In this document: in pieces, positions 18,172 to 26,690 of the stretch | Layout: each line of letters starts with the position of its first letter | Numbering within the stretch: the first letter of the stretch is position 1 | Assembly: GCA_035513295.1 (NCBI GenBank) | Contig: DATKCH010000127.1 | Coordinates: 8,527 to 72,526, forward strand | From: DATHRK01 sp035513295 | GTDB lineage: Bacteria; Gemmatimonadota; Gemmatimonadetes; Longimicrobiales; RSA9 | Direction of reading: 5' to 3' | Length of the DNA: 64,000 bases | Translations under genes and position numbers: made by a program | Notes under the pieces: model-generated | Told to the model about the DNA's origin: nothing | Databases searched by the model: none | What the model saw: only the letters and a program-made list of their open reading frames with translations

Positions 18172-19098
18172 TCAGGGTCGGTGACGGATCTCTACGGTGC
18201 CCGAGAAGCTGCTCGCGCCCACGCGCGCGCTCCCCCTGCCCACCGTCAATCGACCCTCCTTGCCCGGCGTCCAGCGGCTGGTCCGCTGCACGTGGTCCGC
18301 GAGGTCCATGTCCCCCACCGAGCCGCGGATATCGCCGCTGAACGTCGACAGGTCGAAGGTAGCGTTGACCTCGCCTGTAAGCTCCAGCAGCACCCGTCCG
18401 CTGTGGCTCTCGAACTCGAAGCTGCCGTCGGACGCGAGCGCGCCCTGGAAGGCGACCGATCCGGACACCGTCTCGAAGGTGCCATCGCGGAACGTGCCGC
18501 CGCGGATGTCCACGTCGCCGCTCACCGACCCTGCGCGAACTACGGCGCCGTCGACACCGACGACGACCACGTCGCCGCTCACGGCTTGGAGGCGCAGGTC
18601 CCTGCTCGTCCCCTCGAAGCGGACCGTGCCGCTCACGGACTCGGCGCGCACGGCCCCCCCGGCCCCGCGGATGTCCACGTCCCCGCTGACGGATTCGAGG
18701 TCGAGGCGTCCGTCGACGCCCTCCACGTCGATGTCGGCGGATACGGCTTCCACGCGCAGCCGCGCACCGGCCGGAACGCGAATTTCCAGCTCGGTCCCCG
18801 AGTCGCGCCACGAGCCGCTCCGGCGCGGGTGACGCACGCGGATCGACACGCGGCTGCCGCTGCCGTCGATGTCGAGGGCCTCGACGTTCCGGCCCAGCGT
18901 CCCGGTCACCCGGACTTCGTCTCGGTTCCAGCCGCGAACCCGAACGGACCCGGCCAGGTTCTCGACGTCGACCGCTCCGTCCCGCGACAGGGACCGGGTT
19001 TCGTCGATGGCACGCTGCGCGTGCGCGTCGGAGGCCGGGATGGCGATCAGCAAGCCGACCGCCGCCAGCCCCGTCGCCGTCCTGAGAATGGGTCGCAT
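18172..19098 (-). CDS. DUF4097 beta-strand repeat protein, exported
   Basis: 308-residue protein with a signal peptide (ATGLAAVGLLIAIPASDAHAQ). The rest is a regular series of short beta strands ending in repeats such as SGDVDIRGAGG, SGTVRFEG and SGDVVVVG, typical of DUF4097 putative adhesins. It would be periplasmic or surface-exposed. It is the last gene of a sigma factor/anti-sigma operon, 9 bases after the anti-sigma gene, a common association for this family, suggesting an envelope stress response. No enzymatic role is evident. Confidence 0.85.
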   Translation of the reverse strand: MRPILRTATGLAAVGLLIAIPASDAHAQRAIDETRSLSRDGAVDVENLAGSVRVRGWNRDEVRVTGTLGRNVEALDIDGSGSRVSIRVRHPRRSGSWRDSGTELEIRVPAGARLRVEAVSADIDVEGVDGRLDLESVSGDVDIRGAGGAVRAESVSGTVRFEGTSRDLRLQAVSGDVVVVGVDGAVVRAGSVSGDVDIRGGTFRDGTFETVSGSVAFQGALASDGSFEFESHSGRVLLELTGEVNATFDLSTFSGDIRGSVGDMDLADHVQRTSRWTPGKEGRLTVGRGSARVGASSFSGTVEIRHRP

Positions 19099-19107
19099 GG
19101 TGCGCTC

Positions 19108-19809
19108 CTATATCGTCCGCGGCAGACCTATGGCCTGCTCCAAGAGTTCCACTTTTCGCCCGTAGGCGCTGCGCAGCATCCGCGGCAGCACGGGATCGTC
19201 GGGCGACTCGTCGAACGCCGCCCGCGCGGCGTCGATCGCCCCGTCCACGATGGCCAGGTTTCGCTCGATCTCCTCGATCACTTCCGGCGGCAGCTGCCCG
19301 CGGCGTCGGTCGAGCTCCGCCGCCAGCTCGGCCAGCGGGTCCTCGTACTCCCCGCCGACCTCGCGGCGCAGGTCCGGAAGCCCGTCGTCGGCGACCAGGA
19401 CCGCGTCCGCGCCGACCGCCGTCGACGCGGCCGGGGCCGCCCCTTCCTGTGGGGAGCGAGCGATCAGCATGCCGGCGGCGGCGCCGGCCAGCAGCAGCGC
19501 GATGGCGGCCGCCGCTCGCAGGGCGGGCGGCCAGGCCTCCCGCGCCGGCGGGTCGACGCTCCGGCCCGGGAACGGGATCTCCCGCGACCCGGCCCGCATG
19601 CGCGCCTGGATTCCAGCCCACAGGTCGCGTTCCGGATGCACGGGCTCGGCGAGGCGTCGGGCACTCTCCAGCAGGTCGCGCAGCTCCCGGACGCGCGCCG
19701 AGCACTGGACGCAGGCCTCTACGTGCGCGCGCGCGTCCACCTCGCCGGCGGCCAGCGTGCCGTCGGCGACTTCGTTCAGCAGCCCCTCGTTCGGGTGCGT
19801 TTCGCTCAT
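19108..19809 (-). CDS. membrane anti-sigma factor (zinc-finger HC2 type)
   Basis: 233-residue single-pass membrane protein. The cytosolic N-terminus has the HxxxCxxC motif HVEACVQC at about residues 30-37, characteristic of anti-sigma domains. A transmembrane helix (AAAAIALLLAGAAAGMLIA) lies at about 98-117, and the remainder is periplasmic with helical charged segments. It is predicted to sequester the ECF sigma encoded just upstream. The two genes overlap by 4 bases (ATGA), so they are translationally coupled. Confidence 0.87.
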   Translation of the reverse strand: MSETHPNEGLLNEVADGTLAAGEVDARAHVEACVQCSARVRELRDLLESARRLAEPVHPERDLWAGIQARMRAGSREIPFPGRSVDPPAREAWPPALRAAAAIALLLAGAAAGMLIARSPQEGAAPAASTAVGADAVLVADDGLPDLRREVGGEYEDPLAELAAELDRRRGQLPPEVIEEIERNLAIVDGAIDAARAAFDESPDDPVLPRMLRSAYGRKVELLEQAIGLPRTI

Positions 19810-20357
19810 GCCAGTACCTCCCTCAGCAGCCTCCGGGCGCGGTGCAGCTGGGCCTTCGAAGTGCCCACCGCCGTGCCCGTCATGTCCGCGATCTCCGCGT
19901 GCTTGTATCCCTCGATGTCGTGCAGCACGAAGACCGTCCTCGCGCCGACCGGCAGCGTATCCAGCGCTCGCTCGAGATCCAGACGCTTACCCACCTGAGC
20001 GGGGCGCGTCGATCCCGCGAGGGCGGTCACGTCGTCGGTCGATCTCACCCGCGCCTCCCGGCGCTTCCGGGTGCGCAGGCTCTGGAGAACGACGTTCACT
20101 GCGAGCCGGTGCAGCCACGTCGAGAAGGCGCTGTCGCCGCGAAACAGCGAGAGCTTCTGCCACGCCCGGACGAACACGTCCTGCGTCAGCTCCTCGGCGG
20201 CGACCTGCTCGCCCACCATGCGCAGGCAGAGGCCGTAGACGCGCCCGACGTTGCCCCTGTAGATGGCCTCGAACGCGGCCTCGTCCCCCGCGCAGGCCCT
20301 CTCGACCAGCTCGGGGGCGCCGCCGCCCTGCTCGTCCGCCGCGATCGTCCTGTTCAC
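19806..20357 (-). CDS. ECF RNA polymerase sigma factor
   Basis: Sigma-70 family ECF factor. Region 2 contains YRGNVGRVYGLCLRM and ELTQDVFVRAWQKL. It continues FSTWLHRLAVNVVLQSLR. Region 4 has ARTVFVLHDIEGYKHAEIADMTGTAVGTSKAQLHRAR, the promoter -35 reader. It probably controls its own operon with anti-sigma and DUF4097 genes. The GTG at 20,357 was chosen (183 residues); a TTG at 20,399 would add 14 residues and neither has a clear ribosome binding site. Confidence 0.9.
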   Translation of the reverse strand: MNRTIAADEQGGGAPELVERACAGDEAAFEAIYRGNVGRVYGLCLRMVGEQVAAEELTQDVFVRAWQKLSLFRGDSAFSTWLHRLAVNVVLQSLRTRKRREARVRSTDDVTALAGSTRPAQVGKRLDLERALDTLPVGARTVFVLHDIEGYKHAEIADMTGTAVGTSKAQLHRARRLLREVLA

Positions 20358-20689
20358 CGCGCTCGCTGAAGCCAGTCGGTCCGTCCCGTGGAGTGGCAAG
20401 TGGCCGTTCAGCCGCTGCGCGGCCTCCCGCAGGCGTCGCGTCGTAACCGTTCGGTCCTTGAGATGCCGATGGCGAGGGCTGGGTTTATGCGTTCATGACG
20501 GCCCCGCCACCCGGTCCAGAGTACCCGGGCGCGGCGGCGCGGTCCACGCCCGGTCGCGCGCGGCCGCTTGTGGCGCCTCGCGCCCGCCCGTCGTAGGCTT
20601 CGGCCGGGATCGCGTTGGGCGACCCCCGGCGCTCGCACCCGAGCCGTTACCGCGAGCGCCCGCACCGCCCGCGAGGAGGAGGGGAGAGC
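20358..20689. other. 332-base divergent intergenic region
   Basis: Spacer between the sigma factor operon and the cdc48 gene. It is GC-rich with a modest AT dip near 20,440-20,500. A strong GAGGAGGAGGGGA ribosome binding site ends just before the cdc48 ATG. No confident promoter, RNA gene or repeat was identified; an ECF-type autoregulatory promoter for the minus strand is expected but could not be picked out. Confidence 0.4.
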
Positions 20690-23026
20690 ATGAAGCGGCC
20701 GAGCGTGCGCCTGCAGGTCGCGGGCGCCAAGCCGCAGGACGTGGGGAAGGGCGTGGCGCGCCTGGGCAGCGGCGAGCTCGAGGAGCTCGGCGTCAAGGAA
20801 GGCGATGTCATCGAGCTCGAGGGAAAGAAGAGCACGGTGGCGATCGCGCTGCCGCCCTACGCGGAGGACGAGGGGCTGCAGGTGATCCGCCTGGACGGGC
20901 TCCAGCGCGCGAACGCGGACGTCGGGATGGGTGACCACGTGACGGTCCGCCGCGCCGAGGTCGGCTCCGCGCGCAAGGTCACCCTCGCCCCGGCGCAGAC
21001 CAACGTTCGGCTTTCGGGCTCGCCCGAGCTCCTCCGCAGGACCCTGTTCCGGCGGCCGCTCACCGCCGGCGATGTGATCTCGACCGCGGTCTACCGGCCC
21101 TCGTCGAGCGCCGAAGGGGTCGGCTTTCCCGAGGATGTCTTCCGCACGTTCTTCCAGCAGCCGGCCTACGCCCTCCAAGAGATCCGCCTCGTGGTGGTCT
21201 CCACCACGCCGCGGGGCGTCGTGCGGGTCGCCGAGGAAACCGAGGTCGAGCTGCTGCCCGAGTACACGGAGCCGCAGGAGGCCCGCCGCATCGACGTCAC
21301 CTACGACGACATCGGCGGACACGGCGACGCAATCGACCAGATCCGCGAGATGGTGGAGCTGCCGCTGAAGCACCCGGAGCTCTTCACGCGGCTCGGCATC
21401 GACCCCCCCAAGGGCGTGCTGCTCTACGGCCCGCCGGGCACCGGCAAGACGCTGCTCGCGCGCGCCGTCGCGAACGAGTCGGACGCGGCTTTCATGCACA
21501 TCGCCGGCCCCGAGATCATGGGCCGCTATTACGGCGAGTCGGAGGGCCGGCTGCGCGAGGTCTTCGAACAGGCGGAGCAGCAGGCGCCGTCGATCGTGTT
21601 CATCGACGAGGTCGACTCCATCGCCCCCAAGCGCCAGGAGGCGTCCGGGGAGGTGGAGAGGCGCGTGGTGGCGCAACTCCTCACGCTCATGGACGGGTTG
21701 AATCCGCGCCAGAACGTGATCGTCGTCGCCGCCACCAACCGCGTGGACGCGATCGATGAGGCGCTGCGGCGGCCCGGGCGCTTCGACCGCGAGGTCGTGA
21801 TCGGCGTGCCGGACTCCGACGGCCGGCGCGAGATCCTGTCGATCCACACGCGCGGCATGCCCCTGGACTGGCGCGTGGACCTGGGGCGGCTCGCGCGTCG
21901 GACCTACGGCTTCGTCGGCGCGGACCTGTCCGCGCTGTCGCGGGAGGCGGCCATGGAGGCGCTCCGGCGCACCCTGCCAGGCGTCGACATGGCCGCCGGC
22001 GAGATCTCCTCCGACGTGCTCGAGGCGCTGCGCGTCACCACCGAGGACTTCGACGAGGCCCTGCACCGCGTCCAGCCGTCTGCGCTGCGCGAGATCATGA
22101 TCCAGGTGCCCGACGTCAGCTGGGGCGACATCGGCGGCCTGGGCGAGGCCAAGGACCGACTCATCGAGGGCGTGGAGCTCCCGCTCCGCTTTCCCGACGC
22201 GTTCCAGCGCCTCGGCATCCGGCCCGCGCGCGGCTTCCTGCTGTTCGGCCCCCCGGGGACGGGCAAGACGCTGCTGGCCAAGGCGGTCGCGCGTGAGGCC
22301 GAGGCGAATTTCATCGCCACGAAGTCGTCCAGCCTGCTGTCCAAGTGGTACGGCGAGTCCGAGCAGCAGGTGAGCCGCCTGTTCGCGCGCGCCCGGCAGG
22401 TCGCTCCCACCGTGATCTTCCTGGACGAGATCGATTCGCTGGCGCCGCCGCGCGGCGGTTTCAGGGGCGAGCCGGCGGTGACCGAGCGCGTCGTGAACAC
22501 CCTGCTCTCGGAGATGGACGGGCTCGAGACGTTGCGCGGGGTGGTCGTTATCGGCGCGACCAACCGGCCGCTCCTCGTGGACCCGGCGCTGCTCCGCCCC
22601 GGCCGCTTCGACGAGCTGATCTACGTCCCCGTGCCGGACGAGGAGGGGCGGCGGCGAATCCTGGGCATCCACACCGCGAACATGCCGCTGGGGCCGGACG
22701 TGAACCTGGACGCGCTGGCGCGCGAAACGAAGGGTTACACGGGCGCAGACCTCGAGGACCTCGTGCGGCGCGCGGGCCTGGAGGCGCTGCGGGAGGATCT
22801 GGACACCACGGAGGTCCCGATGCCCCTGTTCGTGAAGGCGCTGGCGGCAACGCGCGCGTCGGTCACGGCCGAGATGGAGGCCGAATACAAGCAGATCCTC
22901 GCGACGCTGAAGCACGAGAGCCCCATGGGGACCGGGCGCATCGGTTTCGAGGTGGCGCAGGAGGCCGAGGGCCGGGCGATCGCGGCGCACCGGGAGGTCG
23001 CCGCCGCGGACGCCGAAGATTCGTAG
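20690..23026 (+). CDS. Cdc48/VAT-type double AAA ATPase
   Basis: 778-residue protein-unfolding ATPase. The N-terminal double-psi-barrel substrate domain spans residues 1-190. Two AAA modules follow, each with GPPGTGKT (about residues 246 and 519). The Walker B motifs are FIDEVDS and FLDEIDS, with arginine fingers in RRPGRFD and LRPGRFD. This is the archaeal/eukaryotic Cdc48 architecture, found in some bacteria. It likely extracts or unfolds proteins for proteolysis. The ATG at 20,690 follows an ideal Shine-Dalgarno sequence. The C-terminal tail is acidic; no HbYX-type ending is visible. Confidence 0.93.
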   Translation: MKRPSVRLQVAGAKPQDVGKGVARLGSGELEELGVKEGDVIELEGKKSTVAIALPPYAEDEGLQVIRLDGLQRANADVGMGDHVTVRRAEVGSARKVTLAPAQTNVRLSGSPELLRRTLFRRPLTAGDVISTAVYRPSSSAEGVGFPEDVFRTFFQQPAYALQEIRLVVVSTTPRGVVRVAEETEVELLPEYTEPQEARRIDVTYDDIGGHGDAIDQIREMVELPLKHPELFTRLGIDPPKGVLLYGPPGTGKTLLARAVANESDAAFMHIAGPEIMGRYYGESEGRLREVFEQAEQQAPSIVFIDEVDSIAPKRQEASGEVERRVVAQLLTLMDGLNPRQNVIVVAATNRVDAIDEALRRPGRFDREVVIGVPDSDGRREILSIHTRGMPLDWRVDLGRLARRTYGFVGADLSALSREAAMEALRRTLPGVDMAAGEISSDVLEALRVTTEDFDEALHRVQPSALREIMIQVPDVSWGDIGGLGEAKDRLIEGVELPLRFPDAFQRLGIRPARGFLLFGPPGTGKTLLAKAVAREAEANFIATKSSSLLSKWYGESEQQVSRLFARARQVAPTVIFLDEIDSLAPPRGGFRGEPAVTERVVNTLLSEMDGLETLRGVVVIGATNRPLLVDPALLRPGRFDELIYVPVPDEEGRRRILGIHTANMPLGPDVNLDALARETKGYTGADLEDLVRRAGLEALREDLDTTEVPMPLFVKALAATRASVTAEMEAEYKQILATLKHESPMGTGRIGFEVAQEAEGRAIAAHREVAAADAEDS

Positions 23027-23032
23027 AGCCCG

Positions 23033-24202
23033 CTAGCGTCCCGGCGCGGACGGCGGGTCTCCTGCCGCGTCGGGGCCGCGCTCCGGGCCGACGGCTCCGG
23101 CGTCCGGAGGCAACCGCGGCGATTCGGCGCGCCCGGCATCGCCTTCCGTCGAGCGCCCCTCCGCCACCACCGGCCCCAACGACGGGCCGTCCTCCAGCGC
23201 CAGACTCGTGTCCAGCCGCCGCTCCAGGTCCCCCAGCGCGGTGCCGACTTCGTCCAGGTTCTGGCCGGCGTGGCGGAACTGGCGCGCGGCCCTGTCCAGG
23301 AGCCCGCGCGACCTGGCAACGTCGGTGCGCAGGTGCTCGAGGGTCCTGTGCAGCAGCCCGGCGCGCTCCGCCACGCGCACGCCCTTCAGGCCCAGCAGCA
23401 CCGCCTGGAGGTATGCGTACAGCGTGTTCGGCGAGCACGGCACGACGCGCCGCTCGCGGGCGTAGGCCAGGAAGCGCCCCCCGTCCGCCTCCCGGACCGC
23501 CAGCTCGTAGTAGATGGCCTCGGAGGGCACGAACATGAACGCGAAGTCCAGGGTGCCGTCGGCCGGGCAGATGTAGCGTTCCGCGATCTCGTCCAGCCGG
23601 CCGCGAACGGCCGCGCGGAGCTCGCGCCGTGCCGACGTCTCCGTGCTCGTGCCGGCCCCGGCCTCGCGCGCTTCCAGCAGCCGCTGGAAGGATTCCAGCG
23701 GGAACTTGCTGTCGATGCAGATGAGCCGCCCCTCGGCGGCGCGCACCGCGAAATCCACGACGGTTCCGCGCGAGGGGAGGGCGTGCTGGCGCAGCACGCG
23801 ATCCGCCGGCAGCACTTCCGAGAGCAGGTGCTCCAGGGTCCACTCCCCCAGCCCGCCTCGAAGCTTCGGCGCCGCGAGCATCTTCTCGAGACCCGCGATG
23901 GACCGGCCTACCGACTCGACCTGGCGCGTCGCCTCGTCCAGGCGCGCGAGCTGCGTCTGCACTTCGGCGAGGGTTCGCCCGGCGTCGCGCATGCGCCCGT
24001 CCACCAGGCCCGTCAGGCCACGCGCGGCCTGCGCCGAGTCCTCGATACGGCCCCCGAGGTGCGCCGTGAGGTCCTGCAGCCGGGCCTCCAGGCGGCGCAC
24101 CGGCTCGGCCGCCGAGGCCGCGGACCGGCGCACCTCCAGAAGGGCCACCAGCGCGATGGCCACCGCCGCCACGACGAGGACGATGGTCGCCGCGCTACCC
24201 AT
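23033..24202 (-). CDS. rmuC: DNA recombination protein RmuC
   Basis: 389-residue protein with an N-terminal membrane anchor (IVLVVAAVAIALVALLEV), a long coiled coil at about 30-130, and the RmuC nuclease-like core. The core contains LRGGLGEWTLEHLLSEVLP, ICIDSKFPLESFQRLL and the segment FMFVPSEAIYYELA. RmuC limits DNA inversions and acts on DNA ends. The C-terminal 70 residues are low-complexity and poorly conserved. It converges on cdc48 with a 6-base gap and follows the barrel protein gene by 3 bases. Confidence 0.9.
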   Translation of the reverse strand: MGSAATIVLVVAAVAIALVALLEVRRSAASAAEPVRRLEARLQDLTAHLGGRIEDSAQAARGLTGLVDGRMRDAGRTLAEVQTQLARLDEATRQVESVGRSIAGLEKMLAAPKLRGGLGEWTLEHLLSEVLPADRVLRQHALPSRGTVVDFAVRAAEGRLICIDSKFPLESFQRLLEAREAGAGTSTETSARRELRAAVRGRLDEIAERYICPADGTLDFAFMFVPSEAIYYELAVREADGGRFLAYARERRVVPCSPNTLYAYLQAVLLGLKGVRVAERAGLLHRTLEHLRTDVARSRGLLDRAARQFRHAGQNLDEVGTALGDLERRLDTSLALEDGPSLGPVVAEGRSTEGDAGRAESPRLPPDAGAVGPERGPDAAGDPPSAPGR

Positions 24203-24205
24203 GCA

Positions 24206-24910
24206 TCAGAACCGGTACGCCAGCCCCGCGCGCAGCGTCAGGATGTTGGAGGACTCGGCGTCGCGATCGGTGAAAGCGCCGGGGGAGGCGCGCCGCGTGG
24301 GTAGCTTCTCGCCGGCCCAGAACATGAGGTAGTCGTCGGCCGCCAGGTAGAGGTGAAGGCCCCTCTGCCCCAGTGGCAGGAGCGCGTCCGCTCCGATCGC
24401 CGCGCCCCAGTGCCACTGTGGGTCCACGCCGGTGAGGCCGCCGGAATCGACCCGCGCCGCCACGGGCCCTACGCTCAGGACCGCGGCGACCGAGCGGACG
24501 CGGGACTCCGGCTCGGTGTCCACGAACTGGTATCCCAGCCCGGCGCGCGCGAACAGGATCGTGCCGGTGTCGTTCACGTCGTCGACGCTCGCCGCGCCAT
24601 CTCCCGAGACGGTCAGCCTGCCTTCCTCGGAGAACGACCAGGTCGCAGAACCCACCGCCGACAGCCGGCCGACGAGCGGCACGTGCAGCGCCGCGCCGAT
24701 CGTCGGACCGCCATCGACTTCCAGCGTTTCCGTTACGGTGGCGCCGGCGGAGCCGACCTGATCGGTGAACTCGACCGTGTGGCCGACGCGCAGCCCCACG
24801 AACGGCGCGAAGGCGAAGCGGCCGGCCGGGAGCGGCTCGGCGATCTGCGCCGCGGAAGCGGCGGGAAGCAACACCGTGAGCAGAGCGACGGCAATGCTGG
24901 CTCGCGCCAT
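24206..24910 (-). CDS. outer-membrane beta-barrel protein
   Basis: 234-residue exported protein. A signal peptide ends near ASAAQ at about residue 21. Alternating-polarity strands rich in Gly and aromatics follow, for example FAFAPFVGLRVGHTVEF and LHLYLAADDYLMFW. The last residues are LAYRF, the C-terminal aromatic signal used by the BAM insertase. It is probably an OmpW/OmpA-like small barrel of unknown cargo. The ATG at 24,910 has AGGAG nearby. It shares a transcription unit with rmuC. Its presence supports a Gram-negative envelope. Confidence 0.75.
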   Translation of the reverse strand: MARASIAVALLTVLLPAASAAQIAEPLPAGRFAFAPFVGLRVGHTVEFTDQVGSAGATVTETLEVDGGPTIGAALHVPLVGRLSAVGSATWSFSEEGRLTVSGDGAASVDDVNDTGTILFARAGLGYQFVDTEPESRVRSVAAVLSVGPVAARVDSGGLTGVDPQWHWGAAIGADALLPLGQRGLHLYLAADDYLMFWAGEKLPTRRASPGAFTDRDAESSNILTLRAGLAYRF

Positions 24911-25059
24911 TGCGGCTCTCCTGTTCTGTCGAGTGTGCCGACTCACCTGGACGCCGCTCCGTGGCGGCGCCGCGGCCAAAGGTAAGGCGACTGACCCGGC
25001 GCGGGCATCCCCTTTTGCGCCGGACGCGAGCGGGACGCAGCCTACGCTCGCGCGGATAC

Positions 25060-25438
25060 CGAACCCCGAGGACCATCGCGGCGGCGGTGCTGGGCGCCGC
25101 CAACACGAACCTCGAGGCGGCGTACGGCGAGGGCGACCTCGCCGTCCAGTGGCACTCGCTCCAGGGCGGGCCCCCTGGGCGGCGCGCGCCGCCTGGGACG
25201 ACGCGTCGCCCATCCGGAGCGCGCACCGGATCGACACCCCGGTCCTCCTACTCACGGCGAGGCCGACACCCTCGTCCCCGTTGAGCAGTCGGTCTACCTG
25301 CACACCTATCTGCGCGGGCTGGGAGCGGACGCGCAGCTCGAGACGTTCCCCGGCGTCGGGCACGGGGCCGTGCTCGCCCCGCACCGGCTCGCCATGGCCG
25401 AGCGGATCTACGCCTGGCTGGAAAGGTGGCTCGGCTAG
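25060..25438 (+). pseudogene. S9 prolyl oligopeptidase C-terminal remnant, frameshifted
   Basis: Three consecutive reading frames give pieces of one S9 peptidase C-terminus. The first reads VLGAANTNLEAAYGEGDL from 25,087. The second, around 25,175-25,255, reads PWAARAAWDDASPIRSAHRI then DTPVLLL. The third, from 25,256 to the TAG at 25,436, reads GEADTLVPVEQSV and FPGVGHGAVLAPHRLAMAER, including the catalytic-His region GHG. The Ser nucleophile domain and the propeller are absent upstream. At least two frameshifts and a 5' loss make this a relic rather than a working enzyme. Confidence 0.8.
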
Positions 25439-25451
25439 GGCGGCGCGGGCC

Positions 25452-26690
25452 TCAGCCGCCGAGCGCGCGCCAGATCGTTCGGGCTCCTAGCAGGAACGTG
25501 ACGCCGATGACCGCCAGCGCGAGCATGTTCGCGCCCTGGCGATTCGACCAGCGCCCCATGCGCCGGAGGTCGTTGGCGGCGGCGAGCAGGAAGATCGCGA
25601 TCGCCGGGAGGAGCAGGCCGTTGGCCACCTGGGCGAACAGGATCGCGGGGACAGGCCGGATCCCCGTGGAGGCGAGCACGGCGCCGACGAGGATCACCGT
25701 GATCCAGACCGCGCGGGTGCGCGCGTCGTCCGGCCGCGTGGACCATCCCAGCGCCCCGCCCAGCGCCCACGAGGCCGCCAACGGGGCGGTGATCGAGGAC
25801 GTCAGCCCGGCCGCCAGGAGGCCACCGGCGAACAGGATGTTGGCCCAGTCGCCCAGCAGCGGCCGGAGCTGGCGGGCCATGTCGGCCGCGTCCCGCACGC
25901 TGGCCACGCCGGCCGCGGCGGCGGTCACGACGATGGCCGCGCTCACGAGTCCTCCGACGAGGATCGCGACGGTCAGATCGCGCCGCGCGGCGGGCAGGTC
26001 CTCCGGACCGTCCCAGTGCCTCGAAACGGCCGTCGCGTGGAGGAAGAGGTTGTACGGCACGACCGTCGTGCCGATCAGACCCAGGGCGACGACCAGCGCG
26101 TCCTCGTTGCGGCCCGGCAGCGAGGGGAGGAACCCTGCGGCCAGGTCGGCCAGCGACGGGCGAGTGGCGACGGCGGTGGCCAGGAACGCGACGGCCATGA
26201 CCGCGACGAGCGCCACGAGCGTGCGCTCGATGGCACGGTAGCGTCCGGTCCACAGGAGCACGGCCGCGGCGGCCGCGGTGGCCAGCGCCCACAGCCGTGG
26301 CGACCCTCCCAGCAGCTCGCTGGCCCCGAGCGCCGAGCCCAGCAGGTTGCCGGTCTGGAACGCGGCGTTGCCGATCCCGATCGCGGCGACCACGAGCCCG
26401 ACCGCGAGGGCCCGCGTGACGCCGCTCCAGCGGGCCCGCACCGCCTCGCCGAGGCCCGCGCCGGTGACCAGGCCCAGCCGCGCCGACATCTCCTGCAGGA
26501 CGAGCGTCGCGACGACCGAGAACGCGAGCGCCCACAGCATGCGGTAGCCGAACTGGACCCCCGCGAGGGTGCAGGTGGTGACCGTCCCGGGCCCGATGAA
26601 CGCCGCGACGACGAGGCTTCCGGGACCATCGCCGCGCCCCGGCCGGGCGGCGCGTCCTCGCGCGGCGGCGCCGGACCCCGCCGCGCTCAC
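25452..26690 (-). CDS. Nramp-like metal transporter with altered binding motifs
   Basis: 412-residue membrane protein with about eleven transmembrane segments of the LeuT/Nramp fold. Framework segments such as QEMSARLGLVTGAGLGEAVR and LIGTTVVPYNLFLHA are clear. However, the helix-1 metal motif DPGN reads GPGT, and the helix-6 MPH motif reads VPY. The ligands Asp, Asn and Met of Mn/Fe transporters are therefore missing. Substrate may be a different cation or none. The GTG start overlaps the stop of ygfZ by 4 bases, so it is translated with it. Confidence 0.82.
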   Translation of the reverse strand: MSAAGSGAAARGRAARPGRGDGPGSLVVAAFIGPGTVTTCTLAGVQFGYRMLWALAFSVVATLVLQEMSARLGLVTGAGLGEAVRARWSGVTRALAVGLVVAAIGIGNAAFQTGNLLGSALGASELLGGSPRLWALATAAAAAVLLWTGRYRAIERTLVALVAVMAVAFLATAVATRPSLADLAAGFLPSLPGRNEDALVVALGLIGTTVVPYNLFLHATAVSRHWDGPEDLPAARRDLTVAILVGGLVSAAIVVTAAAAGVASVRDAADMARQLRPLLGDWANILFAGGLLAAGLTSSITAPLAASWALGGALGWSTRPDDARTRAVWITVILVGAVLASTGIRPVPAILFAQVANGLLLPAIAIFLLAAANDLRRMGRWSNRQGANMLALAVIGVTFLLGARTIWRALGG

